From the NCBI GenBank assembly GCA_000209815.1, contig FP929036.1, forward strand, positions 143,907 to 207,906: a stretch of DNA of 64,000 nt. The letters run 5' to 3'. A model generated the notes under the pieces. The model saw only the letters and a list, made by a program, of their open reading frames with translations. It was not told the DNA's origin and did no database searches. Numbering within the stretch: position 1 is the stretch's first letter; every line of letters starts with the position of its first letter. Made by a program: the position numbers and the translations under genes. Origin of the DNA: Butyrivibrio fibrisolvens 16/4. Its GTDB lineage: Bacteria; Bacillota; Clostridia; Lachnospirales; Lachnospiraceae. This document shows positions 44,462 to 53,738 of this stretch, piece by piece.

Positions 44462-45484
44462 TTACAGAATTTTTTTAAGCGCTTCTACAGCCTCATCAGA
44501 GGTAGCCCAACTGGTCGCGATTCTAATAACTGTATGGTTGTCATCATACTTCTCCCAAAAGCCATATGCAACCTTCTCTCCAAAGGCTTTTAGGGCATTA
44601 TTCTCCATAATTACAAATATCTGGTTAGTAGGGTTTTCCATGAATAGATTGTACCCCTTATTACGAAGGTCTTCTCTTATTATAGAAGCCTGCTTAATAG
44701 CGTGCGCCCCCATCTCCATATAAAGATCATCTGTAAACAGCGCATCAAACTGCACACCAAGTAATCTACCCTTAGCCAATAATGCTCCGTGCTGTTTTAT
44801 TTGAGTAATCATATGTTTAGGAGTATTTCCCTTTGAAAATACAACAGCCTCTCCGAATAAAGCGCCAACCTTTGTTCCACCTATATAAAATACATCTGCA
44901 TAAGAAGCAATATCAGACATACTCAAATCGTTCTGTGCCGCAAGCCCATATGCCAATCTAGCCCCATCGATAAACAGAGGTATATCATACTCACTACATA
45001 TAGAAGATATCGCCTCAAGTTCTTGTCTAGAATAAAGAGTACCATACTCTGTTGGATATGAGATATACACCATCCCAGGGTTCACCATGTGTTCTGCACT
45101 ATCATCAGCATAATGATCCACAAGCATCTGCTTCAGTTCTTTTGAATCTATCTTTCCCTCGTGTCCAGGTAATGTAATTACTTTGTGGCCGCTATACTCA
45201 ATTGCTCCTGCCTCATGAACTGCCACATGACCAGTTGAGGCTGCCACAACCCCATCGTAGTTTGAAAGCATAGAATCGATAACTACTTGATTAGTCTGTG
45301 TACCACCTACAAGAAAATAAATATCTGCATTAGGGCAATCAATATATTTTCTTATTTTGTCCTTTGCTGATTTACAAAAATCATCCTCTCCATATCCCGG
45401 AGTGGAAACCATATTTGTATTTGAAAGAGCCTCTAATAACTTTGGATGACACCCCTCTGCATAATCACATGAAAAATATAACAT
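44462..45484 (-). CDS. Low-specificity threonine aldolase / beta-eliminating lyase
   Basis: A 340-residue PLP enzyme of the threonine-aldolase family (fold type I), which splits L-threonine or allo-threonine to glycine and acetaldehyde. Seen: the start FSCDYAEGCHPKLLEAL, FLVGGTQTNQ, the HVAVHEAGAIE loop, FIDGARLAYGLAA (PLP Asp and Arg) and YIGGTKVGALFGEAVV with the PLP lysine. RBS GGAGGTAGG precedes the ATG. It lies alone between two identical tRNA-Ser genes, with a long hairpin element just upstream. Confidence 0.93.
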   Translation of the reverse strand: MLYFSCDYAEGCHPKLLEALSNTNMVSTPGYGEDDFCKSAKDKIRKYIDCPNADIYFLVGGTQTNQVVIDSMLSNYDGVVAASTGHVAVHEAGAIEYSGHKVITLPGHEGKIDSKELKQMLVDHYADDSAEHMVNPGMVYISYPTEYGTLYSRQELEAISSICSEYDIPLFIDGARLAYGLAAQNDLSMSDIASYADVFYIGGTKVGALFGEAVVFSKGNTPKHMITQIKQHGALLAKGRLLGVQFDALFTDDLYMEMGAHAIKQASIIREDLRNKGYNLFMENPTNQIFVIMENNALKAFGEKVAYGFWEKYDDNHTVIRIATSWATSDEAVEALKKIL

Positions 45485-45516
45485 ATCCTACCTCCTCTAT
45501 GTAATACGCTTCTTAC

Positions 45517-45582
45517 ATTAACAATCTGATATGCTCTTCGCTTAACTAGATGTATCTCTTAGAGCATATTCAGATTGTTAAC
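45517..45582 (-). repeat. Long hairpin element with ACATCTAGT loop, copy 1
   Basis: TTAACAATCTGATATGCTCT (518-537) pairs with AGAGCATATTCAGATTGTTAA (561-581), one bulge, closing a 23-nt loop with ACTAGATGT on the plus strand (ACATCTAGT on the minus). A second hairpin with a different stem but the same loop length and the same nine central bases is at 49135-49217. It lies in the leader of the aldolase gene, downstream of tRNA-Ser copy 2. Confidence 0.6.
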
Positions 45583-45629
45583 TAGAAGCTTACTTTACAA
45601 ATGTTCTTTTAAAGAATATACGTATATAC

Positions 45630-45659
45630 GAAAAAAGGCAACCGCTTTCGCGATTGCCT
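45630..45659 (-). terminator. Terminator of tRNA-Ser copy 2
   Basis: On the minus strand AGGCAATCGC-GAAA-GCGGTTGCCT is followed by TTTTT. It lies 8 bp after the tRNA. Confidence 0.85.
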
Positions 45660-45666
45660 GTCTTAA

Positions 45667-45752
45667 CGCAGAGGGTGGGATTCGAACCCACGCGCCCTTG
45701 CGGACAAACGGTTTTCAAGACCGCCTCGTTATGACCACTTCGATACCTCTGC
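45667..45752 (-). tRNA. tRNA-Ser(TGA), second identical copy
   Basis: Identical over its whole length to the tRNA at 44049-44134, with the same anticodon TGA. It has its own promoter (TTGACA-17-TATTAT at 45779-45807) and terminator, unlike the first copy, whose promoters sit behind an rRNA-like leader. Confidence 0.97.
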
Positions 45753-45778
45753 ATCTGTATCTCTCGGACACGAATAGT

Positions 45779-45807
45779 ATAATACCATCCGCCTACCCAT
45801 ATGTCAA
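45779..45807 (-). promoter_or_regulatory. Promoter of tRNA-Ser copy 2
   Basis: Minus strand: perfect TTGACA, 17-bp spacer, TATTAT. It lies 27 bp upstream of the mature tRNA. Confidence 0.85.
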
Positions 45808-45916
45808 CAAAATATTAGAAGTTTTTTTGAAAAAATTTGAATTCAGAATATTGTGGCAATAGCCCATTTTTACTAACTTTTCTGGCACTTATTTTTCAGA
45901 GCAAACAACCCTGGTT

Positions 45917-46606
45917 TTAACGCTTATTTTTAAGGATTGCTTCGCCAAAAGCTATGTCCTCTGGAGTAGTAACTTTGATGTTTAAATAAGAGCCTTGAAT
46001 CATATGTACGTCATGGTCTGTGGCCTTCTCTACTATCATAGCATCATCTGTAATACTGGTATCTGCATTAGCAATGACTATATCGTATGCTTTACGGATA
46101 AGGTTGTACTCAAAACATTGAGGAGTCTGTACAATCCACACATTACTTCTATCTGGAGTATCAAGCACCTTTCTATGATCATCTGTAATTTTCACCGTAT
46201 CCTTTGTAGGCATACCTACAACACACGACTCGTATAGCGCAACAGCCGACATGCATCTATGAATAATATCAATAGTAACAAATGCTCTTGCACAATCGTG
46301 AATCAAAACATAGCCATCATCAATGGCCTTCAAGCCAGCGTAGACAGAATCATAGCGCTCTTCTCCGCCTTCTACTATGGCTATACATTTAGTAATGCCA
46401 TATCTTTGAATAATCTCCCTTTGACATTTTTCTATATCACCAGGGGCCACCACTAGAACAATCTGATTGACCTTACTTTCCTGAAAGGTACGTAAGCAGT
46501 GCACCATCAAGGGTGCATCTCCCAATTTCATATATTGTTTTGGAATCTCCTGTTCCATTCGTTTACCGGATCCGGCTGCCAAAACTATTGCTGTGAATTT
46601 ATTCAT
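45917..46606 (-). CDS. ispD: 2-C-methyl-D-erythritol 4-phosphate cytidylyltransferase
   Basis: A 229-residue nucleotidyltransferase of the non-mevalonate isoprenoid pathway that joins MEP to CTP. The CTP-binding loop AIVLAAGSGKRM is at about 5-16, then PKQYMKL, LIHDCARAFV (metal Asp), and the C-terminal VTTPEDIAFGEAIL. Length is normal. Its ATG overlaps the tsaD stop, so it ends the tsaE-tsaB-rimI-rnz-tsaD cluster. Confidence 0.96.
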   Translation of the reverse strand: MNKFTAIVLAAGSGKRMEQEIPKQYMKLGDAPLMVHCLRTFQESKVNQIVLVVAPGDIEKCQREIIQRYGITKCIAIVEGGEERYDSVYAGLKAIDDGYVLIHDCARAFVTIDIIHRCMSAVALYESCVVGMPTKDTVKITDDHRKVLDTPDRSNVWIVQTPQCFEYNLIRKAYDIVIANADTSITDDAMIVEKATDHDVHMIQGSYLNIKVTTPEDIAFGEAILKNKR

Positions 46607-47631
46607 TATCGCTCACCTAATTTTAAATTTGGAATTGCATTTAAATCCCAAGAGTCACGACGGCCAGCTAGATACTCATAGTAAGCTGCTGCACCAATCA
46701 TTGCCGCATTATCTGTACACAAAATAGGAGATGGATGATAGAATTCCACACCCTTTTCTTTGCACATCTTTTCCATAGCAGCGCGAAGGGTCTGATTTGA
46801 AGCTACACCTCCGGCGATAGCAAATTTATCCATTCCAAATTCATCTATAGCAAGGGCCGCATGCTCGCAAAGTGTATCTATAACTGTCTGCTGGAAGGAA
46901 GCTGCAATATCAGCCTCATTTACAGTCTCGCCCTTCATCTGGGCACCATTAATATAGTTTAGAACCTGAGATTTTAATCCGCTGAATGAAAAATCATATA
47001 CGCCATCTGAAACCTTTGGTCTTGTGAACTGAATTGCAAAAGGATTGCCCTCATGAGCTGCTTTCTCAATCTTTGGTCCACCTGGATATCCTAATCCTAT
47101 TGCACGAGCCACCTTATCAAAAGCCTCTCCTGCGGCATCATCTCTGGTACGACCAAGGATTTCGTATTTACCATAATCCGCAACCCTGACAAGATGGGTG
47201 TGACCACCTGAAACAACAAGACACAAAAATGGTGGCTTCAGTTCTTTGTTCTCTATATAATTGGCGCTTATGTGACCTTCGATGTGATGAACACCAACAA
47301 GAGGAAGCCCCTGAGCAAAAGCTATAGCCTTGGCCTCAGCAACTCCTACAAGAAGAGCCCCTACAAGACCTGGACCATAAGTAACAGCAATGGCGTCTAA
47401 ATCTTCTAAGCCCATATCTGCTTCTTCAAGAGCTTGTTCAATAACCTGATTGATTCTTTCGATATGTTTGCGGGATGCAATTTCAGGAACTACACCACCA
47501 TAAAGTGTATGAAGTGGTATCTGTGTGGATATCACATTACTTCTTACATCTCTTCCGTTGACAACTACAGCTGCAGCTGTTTCATCGCAGGAACTTTCAA
47601 TTGCTAATATTTTTATTTCTTTAGTATCCAT
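46606..47631 (-). CDS. tsaD: tRNA t6A37 threonylcarbamoyltransferase TsaD
   Basis: A 341-residue ASKHA-fold enzyme that transfers threonylcarbamoyl to A37 of ANN-decoding tRNAs, with TsaB and TsaE. The metal-binding HHIEGH motif (about 112-117) is present, along with [13 protein letters not shown] at the N-terminus, [10 protein letters not shown] and the late [15 protein letters not shown]. tsaB and tsaE lie 2-3 kb upstream on the same strand; tsaC is not in the window. Confidence 0.97.
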   Translation of the reverse strand: MDTKEIKILAIESSCDETAAAVVVNGRDVRSNVISTQIPLHTLYGGVVPEIASRKHIERINQVIEQALEEADMGLEDLDAIAVTYGPGLVGALLVGVAEAKAIAFAQGLPLVGVHHIEGHISANYIENKELKPPFLCLVVSGGHTHLVRVADYGKYEILGRTRDDAAGEAFDKVARAIGLGYPGGPKIEKAAHEGNPFAIQFTRPKVSDGVYDFSFSGLKSQVLNYINGAQMKGETVNEADIAASFQQTVIDTLCEHAALAIDEFGMDKFAIAGGVASNQTLRAAMEKMCKEKGVEFYHPSPILCTDNAAMIGAAAYYEYLAGRRDSWDLNAIPNLKLGER

Positions 47632-48205
47632 TTACCTCATCCTCTGTGGACAGCCTCCATGTAAGGATTTTCCAATCGCCATTTTTATCTTTACGTAAAC
47701 AGAAATCCTCGTAAGTACGTGTATACGAACTGCCTTCTCTTATAAAATAATAAGTCGAAACAAAGGCGCATTCGTATCCATTAACCGTTTTGTAACGAAC
47801 CTCTTTTGAATCGCTGACCGTACTAGAAACTATAGTGCGTGAACGATTATGGTAATCCTCAATTTCCATATTCAGGGATGCAATATAAGTGTCCTTTGGA
47901 TTGTACGATAATAGCTCGTCATCCATAAGTGCTCTAGCCTGATCGGCCATCTTTTCCAGCTGTCCCTGATCAAATTCCTCAGCATAGTAGGCTGTAATAA
48001 TTCGATTGTACCATTTTACTACTGCTCTAGGAGTGGCTGGGTAATCATTTTTAAAATTCTTGGAAATGATTGCCTGAACCTCTGATAATTCTACTTTTTC
48101 ATCCGCCTTAGCTGAAGCATTACGGCGTGATAAATAGGTATAGTATCCCACAACAAGGCATACCATACAGATAACCGCTATTCCTATTCGCAGCACCTTT
48201 TTCAT
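47621..48205 (-). CDS. Membrane-anchored hypothetical protein
   Basis: A 194-residue protein with an N-terminal membrane helix (about 4-23, [17 protein letters not shown]) and an extracytoplasmic domain. The C-terminal half (about 95-190, strands ending [10 protein letters not shown]) looks like a small NTF2-like or similar alpha+beta fold. I do not recognise a named family with confidence. The ATG at 48205 has GGAG 5 nt upstream and overlaps the rnz stop; its own end overlaps tsaD. Conserved placement in a tRNA-modification cluster would suggest a house-keeping envelope role, but that is a guess. Confidence 0.75.
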   Translation of the reverse strand: MKKVLRIGIAVICMVCLVVGYYTYLSRRNASAKADEKVELSEVQAIISKNFKNDYPATPRAVVKWYNRIITAYYAEEFDQGQLEKMADQARALMDDELLSYNPKDTYIASLNMEIEDYHNRSRTIVSSTVSDSKEVRYKTVNGYECAFVSTYYFIREGSSYTRTYEDFCLRKDKNGDWKILTWRLSTEDEVNGY

Positions 48206-48206
48206 A

Positions 48207-49118
48207 TTACTCCTCCGCAAAATCCAATTCTAAGAACTTGCCATCTTCCCCGAGCTTTGCCTGTGGAAAAATATCACAGACCGCTTTCATATACCTTTTA
48301 TGACCTGTAAGAGATGGAGAGAAGTGTGTGAGCCACAACTCCTTTACTTCTGCATCCTTAGCCACCTTCGCAGCCTCGTAGAAGGTCATATGTTTATTCT
48401 GTTTTGCTTTAACTAATTTGTCCTCTTCCGCGTACATTCCCTCACAGATAAGAAGATCAGCTTCCTTCGAAGCCTCCACCAGGGATTTGGTAGGGCGAGT
48501 ATCCGTACAATAGGTAACTCTAATGCCACGTCTCGCATCTCCCATAACCATATCTGGTGTGAAGGTATTCCCTTCATATTCCACCGTCTGTCCTTTCTGA
48601 AGTGGGTTCCAAAGCTGTACTGGAAGCCCAAGAGCCTTGGCGGCATCTACATCGAACCGACCCTTCCTAGGAATATCTATAGTATAACCATAACAAAGAA
48701 CATTATGATTAACCTTGAAGGCGTGAATGTGATAGCCTAAGAGCTCAATGTATTCATCTGCCTCTGTAATCTCGTGAAATTTAATCTCGAAGGGAAGCTC
48801 TGGCGCAATAACCCTAAGAGAATTAACAACTCGCTCCAGCCCCTTAGGCCCAATAATTGTTATGGGCTCTGTTCTGTCCGAATTGCCCATTGAAAGCAAA
48901 AAGCCTGGCAGACCGCTGACATGATCAGCGTGGTAATGAGTGAGACAAATAATAGAAATAGGGTTAGGTGAAAACCCTGCCTCTCTGAGGGCAACCTGTG
49001 TACCCTCGCCACAATCAACTAATAAGCCCTCCCCATTAAATCTGAACAAACAGCTTGTGAGCCATCTATTAGGCAATGGCATCATGCCTGCTGTTCCTAG
49101 TAAACAAACATCTAACAT
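48207..49118 (-). CDS. rnz: Ribonuclease Z (metallo-beta-lactamase fold)
   Basis: A 303-residue MBL-fold nuclease that trims the 3' ends of tRNA precursors. Seen: LLVDCGEGTQVALREAG near 32-48, the zinc motif THYHADHVSGLPGFLL near 60-75, KVNHNVLCYGY, RVTYCTDTRP, and HMTFYEAAKVAKDA with LTHFSP at the end, as in the RNase Z/ElaC group. Both tRNA-Ser genes here lack an encoded CCA, which such an enzyme prepares for. A long hairpin element (49135-49217) lies just upstream, separating it from rimI. Confidence 0.9.
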   Translation of the reverse strand: MLDVCLLGTAGMMPLPNRWLTSCLFRFNGEGLLVDCGEGTQVALREAGFSPNPISIICLTHYHADHVSGLPGFLLSMGNSDRTEPITIIGPKGLERVVNSLRVIAPELPFEIKFHEITEADEYIELLGYHIHAFKVNHNVLCYGYTIDIPRKGRFDVDAAKALGLPVQLWNPLQKGQTVEYEGNTFTPDMVMGDARRGIRVTYCTDTRPTKSLVEASKEADLLICEGMYAEEDKLVKAKQNKHMTFYEAAKVAKDAEVKELWLTHFSPSLTGHKRYMKAVCDIFPQAKLGEDGKFLELDFAEE

Positions 49119-49134
49119 CTAATATCCTCAATCC

Positions 49135-49217
49135 GCTAGTTACTGTGACAATCCTATAATACTCTTACATTCACTAGATGTTCATTTCAGAGTATATAGA
49201 GATTGTCACATACTAGC
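49135..49217 (-). repeat. Long hairpin element with ACATCTAGT loop, copy 2
   Basis: GCTAGT-GTGACAATC (49135-49153, small bulge) pairs with GATTGTCACA-ACTAGC (49201-49217), and CTATAATACTCT (154-165) with AGAGTATATAG (189-199), closing a 23-nt loop with the same ACTAGATGT as copy 1. It fills the 109-bp gap between rimI and rnz. The stems of the two copies differ yet both remain paired, which is covariation. Confidence 0.6.
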
Positions 49218-49227
49218 TCATTTAATC

Positions 49228-49668
49228 TTATATGTGCAACGACATGCATACGGCGTCCTCCACAGGATTGCTGTAAAAATATTTGCGGACTCCGATTTCT
49301 TCGAAACCTATATGTTCGTACAGAGCCCGAGCTGGCGTATTTGATACGCGAACCTCCAGGAAAACTGTATCTACACCTCGAGATTCCAGTTCCTGAATGG
49401 ATTTTTCCATCAAAAGACGACCTAAACCCTGTCCACGATATTTCTCATCTACGACAATATCCGGAAGCTCTGACTCTGGGGGAGTAAGATAGAAAACAGA
49501 ATACCCAGCTATCTGCCCCTCAGATTCTGCCACCATAATGAATGCATGATCTGATGTAATAGCTTCCTGAAACGATTTTAATGACCAGGGACAACTCATA
49601 GATGCATTTTCAATCTCTACAATTGTCGACAAGTCCTGCTCTTTAGCAAATCTATATGTAAAAGCCAT
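49228..49668 (-). CDS. rimI: Ribosomal-protein-alanine N-acetyltransferase
   Basis: A 146-residue GNAT acetyltransferase. The acetyl-CoA loop VDEKYRGQGLGRLLMEKSI (about 74-92) and the VFLEVRVSNTPARALYEHIGFEEIG segment are the RimI hallmarks. It acetylates the N-terminus of S18 in E. coli; in Firmicutes the target is assumed by analogy. The ATG at 49668 overlaps the tsaB stop (TAATG) with AAGGAAGG upstream, so a longer in-frame start at 49755 is not used. The tsaB-rimI pairing is common. Confidence 0.93.
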   Translation of the reverse strand: MAFTYRFAKEQDLSTIVEIENASMSCPWSLKSFQEAITSDHAFIMVAESEGQIAGYSVFYLTPPESELPDIVVDEKYRGQGLGRLLMEKSIQELESRGVDTVFLEVRVSNTPARALYEHIGFEEIGVRKYFYSNPVEDAVCMSLHI

Positions 49669-50378
49669 TAAGCTTTTCCTTCCTTTTCCATACGCTCTCT
49701 TTCTGCCTGGGACAAACGAAGATACTCTGGTCTGTGGTCTGCCGCAATCTCGCAATCTCCATTTGCATAATAAATAGAGCCTAGTGCAGCAACCGAAGAT
49801 GCATGCTGGCGATTAAGGTGAGCTGGCGCAAATCTATAAGGGACCTTAATAATCTCCTCAATCTTATCTTTGAAAACAGGAACTCCATCACCAAGGAATG
49901 TTACAGGAAGTCCCTTTTCATTTATCTTCTCTGCGATTTCATTGAAATCAACTGCACACTGCTGCAATAAAACTGTAAAATCCCCTGACTGTTCAAACTG
50001 ATAAAGACCTGTGTAAACCTGACCACGTCTTGCGTCTAAGATAGGGCAGATTATACCATCATTGCCCCACATATTATATGCGAGAGCATCTACCGTAGGA
50101 ACCGACACAATAGGGCAACCTAAAGACAATCCCAGACCCTTTGCTGTTGCACTGGCAATTCTGAGCCCTGTGAAAGAACCAGGACCTGCTGCAACAGCGA
50201 TGGCATCTAATGAATTAAGATCTAACTCCACCATCTTTTTAAGCTCATCAAGCATCGGAAGCAATGTATGCGAATGAGTCTTTTTATAGCCTGTAGTGTA
50301 CTCTCCAATTAAATTATCATCTTCTACGATGGCAACTGAGGCAACAAGGCCTGAACCATCAATACCTAAAATCTTCAT
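49668..50378 (-). CDS. tsaB: tRNA t6A37 biosynthesis protein TsaB
   Basis: A 236-residue ASKHA-fold, catalytically inactive paralogue of TsaD that dimerises with it. The N-terminal MKILGIDGSGLVASVAI, LDAIAVAAGPGSFTGLRIASA and ILDARRGQVYTGLY motifs are typical. It starts 3 bp after tsaE and overlaps rimI. Confidence 0.95.
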   Translation of the reverse strand: MKILGIDGSGLVASVAIVEDDNLIGEYTTGYKKTHSHTLLPMLDELKKMVELDLNSLDAIAVAAGPGSFTGLRIASATAKGLGLSLGCPIVSVPTVDALAYNMWGNDGIICPILDARRGQVYTGLYQFEQSGDFTVLLQQCAVDFNEIAEKINEKGLPVTFLGDGVPVFKDKIEEIIKVPYRFAPAHLNRQHASSVAALGSIYYANGDCEIAADHRPEYLRLSQAERERMEKEGKA

Positions 50379-50381
50379 GTT

Positions 50382-50813
50382 CTATTTTTCTTCTACCGTA
50401 ATTTTGCGGTAATCAAATCCCTTTTCTAAATCTTTTTCTATTGTAATCTGAGTGTAGTGCTCTGGAAGGATATCCTCGATGAGGTTAGCCCATTCGATAA
50501 GGGACACACCATCGCCATAGATATAATCCTCGTAGCCTATTTCATCCATCTCTTCCACATCACCTATACGGTATACATCAAAATGATAAAATGGCAGTCT
50601 GCCCGTATCATATACCTGAACGATAGTGAAAGTAGGGCTGCAGATGGCCTCATCTATCTGAAGACCTGTGGCAAATCCCTGGGTAAATACGGTTTTGCCT
50701 ACACCCAAATCTCCTATTAATGTAAATACCTGCCCTGGTGTGGCTGATTCGCTGAGCTTTCTTCCAAGAGCATCTGTTTCTTCTGGTGAATTTGTTTCGA
50801 ATACTTCTATCAT
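50382..50813 (-). CDS. tsaE: tRNA t6A37 biosynthesis ATPase TsaE
   Basis: A 143-residue P-loop ATPase that drives the TsaBD complex. Walker A GDLGVGKTVFTQG lies at about 34-46, followed by CSPTFTIVQVYDTGRLPFYHFDVYRI and the family's SLIEWANLI. Length is normal. It overlaps the YcxB-like gene by 4 bp, and so probably shares its promoter. Confidence 0.96.
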   Translation of the reverse strand: MIEVFETNSPEETDALGRKLSESATPGQVFTLIGDLGVGKTVFTQGFATGLQIDEAICSPTFTIVQVYDTGRLPFYHFDVYRIGDVEEMDEIGYEDYIYGDGVSLIEWANLIEDILPEHYTQITIEKDLEKGFDYRKITVEEK

Positions 50814-51307
50814 TTTATTTTTAATTTGTAATCCTCTACGTGATTTTTAATGTAATTAATTGCAGGGTCGTATACATCACCGATATCCTCTTTAGGAATG
50901 ATGTAGGCATTTACCCTATTGCTATATATAAGGAGGTAGTTCTTCCAAGTGGAAACCTGATAAACATATTCCCAAGGAAGCTCTGCTGGCTCCTCTGCCG
51001 CTGGTGAGCTAACTACAAGCCCGGATTCCTTAAGCTGATAGTTGATTGGGTGCTTGAACACCTCCTGCTGCATCTGAAGCTTAGCCTTTGATTTTAGGGT
51101 GAGAGGCATATAAAAAAGGATTATTGCAGCAAATGCCAGATATGCCAATCGCCAAAAAACCGGAAGTGTATTAAAGCGCAAGGCCAAAACAACTAACAAA
51201 AGCCCTGCCATTGTAACTGAGAAAATCCGCTGTGTTAATGCGTGATGCCAATTAAATTTGAATAAATCTGCCTCTTTAATTTGTGTTTCAAAGCTGATGT
51301 TGTCCAT
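50810..51307 (-). CDS. YcxB-like membrane protein
   Basis: A 165-residue protein with two adjacent membrane helices (about 31-70) and a C-terminal soluble YcxB-like domain (LKESGLVVSSPAAEEPAELPW, then YLLIYSNRVNAYIIPKEDI). Such proteins have no assigned function. I chose the ATG at 51307 because the membrane-protein pattern begins there and GGGGG lies upstream; the frame extends 31 codons further through the tex terminator, which is implausible. It is the first gene of the tsaE-tsaB-rimI run. Confidence 0.78.
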   Translation of the reverse strand: MDNISFETQIKEADLFKFNWHHALTQRIFSVTMAGLLLVVLALRFNTLPVFWRLAYLAFAAIILFYMPLTLKSKAKLQMQQEVFKHPINYQLKESGLVVSSPAAEEPAELPWEYVYQVSTWKNYLLIYSNRVNAYIIPKEDIGDVYDPAINYIKNHVEDYKLKIK

Positions 51308-51354
51308 AATGCACAGAATCCCCCTATTTTTTATTAGTGTAACATATCTGAGCG

Positions 51355-51391
51355 CAAAAAAATAGTGAGTCGAAACCCCTAACGACTCACT
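51355..51391 (-). terminator. Terminator downstream of tex
   Basis: AGTGAGTCG (51364-51372) pairs perfectly with CGACTCACT (51383-51391), and on the minus strand ATTTTTTTG follows. The 180 bp between it and the tex stop is AT-rich, with an AGCAAACT/AGTTTGCT pair at 51413-51420 and 51477-51484 but no gene. Confidence 0.85.
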
Positions 51392-51569
51392 AAAAACCAT
51401 ATCTCCTAAAAAGCAAACTCACTGTTACTTTCTCGACTAAAAAAAGTATAGGTTTTATAGTAATTAAAGTCAACAGTTTGCTATTTAAAGAGTATTATTT
51501 TGTAAAATTATGACAATTTCAGCCATCTATATCTGTGTATGATTACAAGACTTAAACCTTTAAGCTGTT

Positions 51570-53729
51570 TTATTTCTCCTTTGACTTGTTCAGCTTCATA
51601 GTGAGGGCGATTCTTCCCTTCTTTTCGTCAACAGATATAACCTCTACATCTACGATATCGCCAACAGATACAACCTCAAGAGGATGCTTGATATAACGGT
51701 CTGTCATTTGAGAAATATGAACAAGTCCATCCTGATGAACGCCTATATCGATGAATGCACCGAAATCTATTACATTACGAACTGTACCCTTAAGCTGCAT
51801 GCCAGGTTTTAAATCCTTCATCTCAAGAACATCACTCTTAAGGATTGGCTTTGGCATATCTTCACGAGGATCACGGCCTGGCTTTTCAAGCTCCTTAACG
51901 ATATCCTCTAAGGTCATCTCACCAACGCCAAGCTCTGTGGATAAAGCCTTGATATCAGAAATGCTCTTGTGGATATCCTTTAATGTGCCTGCTGCAATAT
52001 CCTTTGTGTTAAAGCCCAGCTTCTCAAGAAGCGCCTTTGCAGCATCGTAGCTTTCTGGATGAACTGCTGTGGCATCAAGAGGATTCTTTCCTCCAGTGAT
52101 ACGCATGAAGCCTGCGCACTGCTCGAAGGCCTTTGGTCCAAGCTTTGGAACCTTTTTAAGCTCGGCGCGGGAATTGAAACGACCGTTAGTCTCACGGTAT
52201 TCAACGATATTTTTTGCAAGTGTTTTGTTGATACCTGAAACATATTCAAGAAGAGATGCCGATGCAGTGTTGAGGTCTACACCTACTGCGTTAACGCAAG
52301 TCTCTACAACACCTGCAAGAGTCTCATCTAATTTCTTCTGGTTCATGTCGTGCTGATACTGACCAACACCAACTGATTTAGGATCAATCTTTACAAGCTC
52401 AGCAAGTGGATCCTGAAGACGGCGAGCCATAGATGTAGCAGAACGCTGTCCTACGTCGAAATTAGGGAACTCCTCTGTGGCAAGCTTGCTGGCAGAATAA
52501 ACTGATGCTCCAGCTTCGTTTACAATAATGTATTCAACCTTTTCAGGAATCTCTTTAAGCATGTCTACGATAATTTGCTCAGACTCACGACTGGCAGTAC
52601 CATTTCCAAGAGAAATGAGGGATACATTGTACTTTTTGATAAGTGACTTGATAACCTTCTTCGTCTCCTCAACCTTGTTCTGTGGAGCTGTAGGGTAAAC
52701 TACAGTAGTATCAAGCACCTTTCCTGTAGCATCGACAACCGCAATCTTGCAGCCTGTACGGAAAGCTGGATCCCAACCAAGGACGTTACGACCAGCGATT
52801 GGAGGCTGCATAAGAAGCTGTGTAAGGTTCTTACCAAAGACCTTGATAGCACCATCTTCTGCCATCTCAGTAAGGTTATTTCTGATTTCATTTTCGATTG
52901 AAGGAGCAATAAGTCTTGAATAGGCATCCTCGATTGTATTGATTAATGCCTGATTCGTATTTACGTTATCACGGCTGATAATCTTCTTCTCTAGATAATT
53001 TAAAATATCCTCAACTGGTGCCTCGATAGATACCTTTAAAATCTTTTCCTTTTCTCCACGATTGAGTGCGAGAATTCTGTGACCTGGAAGCTTTGCTATA
53101 GCTTCATCATAATCGTAGTAATTCTCATAAACAGACTCTGCCTCAGGGTCCTTTGCCTTGGAAACTATACGACCAAACTTGAAAGTCTTTTCACGAATCC
53201 AAGTACGATAATCTGCATCATCAGAGATGCTTTCTGCAATGATGTCACAGGCACCTGCAATAGCTTCCTCTGGAGTGTTAACCTCCTTTTCAGGATTGAT
53301 AAATGCCTTTGCCTCTTCCTCAAGAGACTTATCTGTCATCTGAAGGATGATGATGTTTGCAAGTGGCTCCAAGCCCTTTTCCTTTGCGATAGTTGCTCGA
53401 GTACGACGCTTTGGACGGTATGGACGATATAAATCATCTACCGCTACCTGTGTCTCAGCTTCGAGGATTGCCTTTTTCAGCTCTTCTGTAAGAAGCCCCT
53501 GCTCCTCGATAGATGCAAGGCAAGTAGCCTTTTTATCCTCAAGGTTTCTTAAATATGTGAGGCGCTCAGAAAGTGCACGAAGCTGTTCGTCATTAAGACC
53601 ACCTGTAGCTTCCTTTCTGTATCGTGAAATGAAAGGAACTGTGTTTCCCTCATCTAAAAGCCCTATAGCCGCTTCGACTTGTTGTGGGCGAACCTGTAAT
53701 TCAGTTGCTATTTTTTTAGTAATATCCAT
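51570..53729 (-). CDS. tex: Tex-family S1 RNA-binding protein
   Basis: A 719-residue Tex/YhgF protein: helical N-terminus, YqgF-like RNase fold (about 325-450, GWDPAFRTGCKIAVVDATGK), helix-hairpin-helix pairs (about 490-560, LNTASASLLEYVSGINKTLAKN) and a C-terminal S1 domain (about 645-715, GMQLKGTVRNVIDFGAFIDIG). Tex acts in transcription and RNA handling in several bacteria; the exact role is unsettled. It starts 9 bp after the acyltransferase gene. Confidence 0.96.
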   Translation of the reverse strand: MDITKKIATELQVRPQQVEAAIGLLDEGNTVPFISRYRKEATGGLNDEQLRALSERLTYLRNLEDKKATCLASIEEQGLLTEELKKAILEAETQVAVDDLYRPYRPKRRTRATIAKEKGLEPLANIIILQMTDKSLEEEAKAFINPEKEVNTPEEAIAGACDIIAESISDDADYRTWIREKTFKFGRIVSKAKDPEAESVYENYYDYDEAIAKLPGHRILALNRGEKEKILKVSIEAPVEDILNYLEKKIISRDNVNTNQALINTIEDAYSRLIAPSIENEIRNNLTEMAEDGAIKVFGKNLTQLLMQPPIAGRNVLGWDPAFRTGCKIAVVDATGKVLDTTVVYPTAPQNKVEETKKVIKSLIKKYNVSLISLGNGTASRESEQIIVDMLKEIPEKVEYIIVNEAGASVYSASKLATEEFPNFDVGQRSATSMARRLQDPLAELVKIDPKSVGVGQYQHDMNQKKLDETLAGVVETCVNAVGVDLNTASASLLEYVSGINKTLAKNIVEYRETNGRFNSRAELKKVPKLGPKAFEQCAGFMRITGGKNPLDATAVHPESYDAAKALLEKLGFNTKDIAAGTLKDIHKSISDIKALSTELGVGEMTLEDIVKELEKPGRDPREDMPKPILKSDVLEMKDLKPGMQLKGTVRNVIDFGAFIDIGVHQDGLVHISQMTDRYIKHPLEVVSVGDIVDVEVISVDEKKGRIALTMKLNKSKEK

Positions 53730-53738
53730 GATGTACTC

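Noticed and set aside
51413-51484. AGCAAACT/AGTTTGCT inverted repeat after tex
   Set aside because: Eight-bp arms 56 bases apart in AT-rich DNA are not convincing as a structure.
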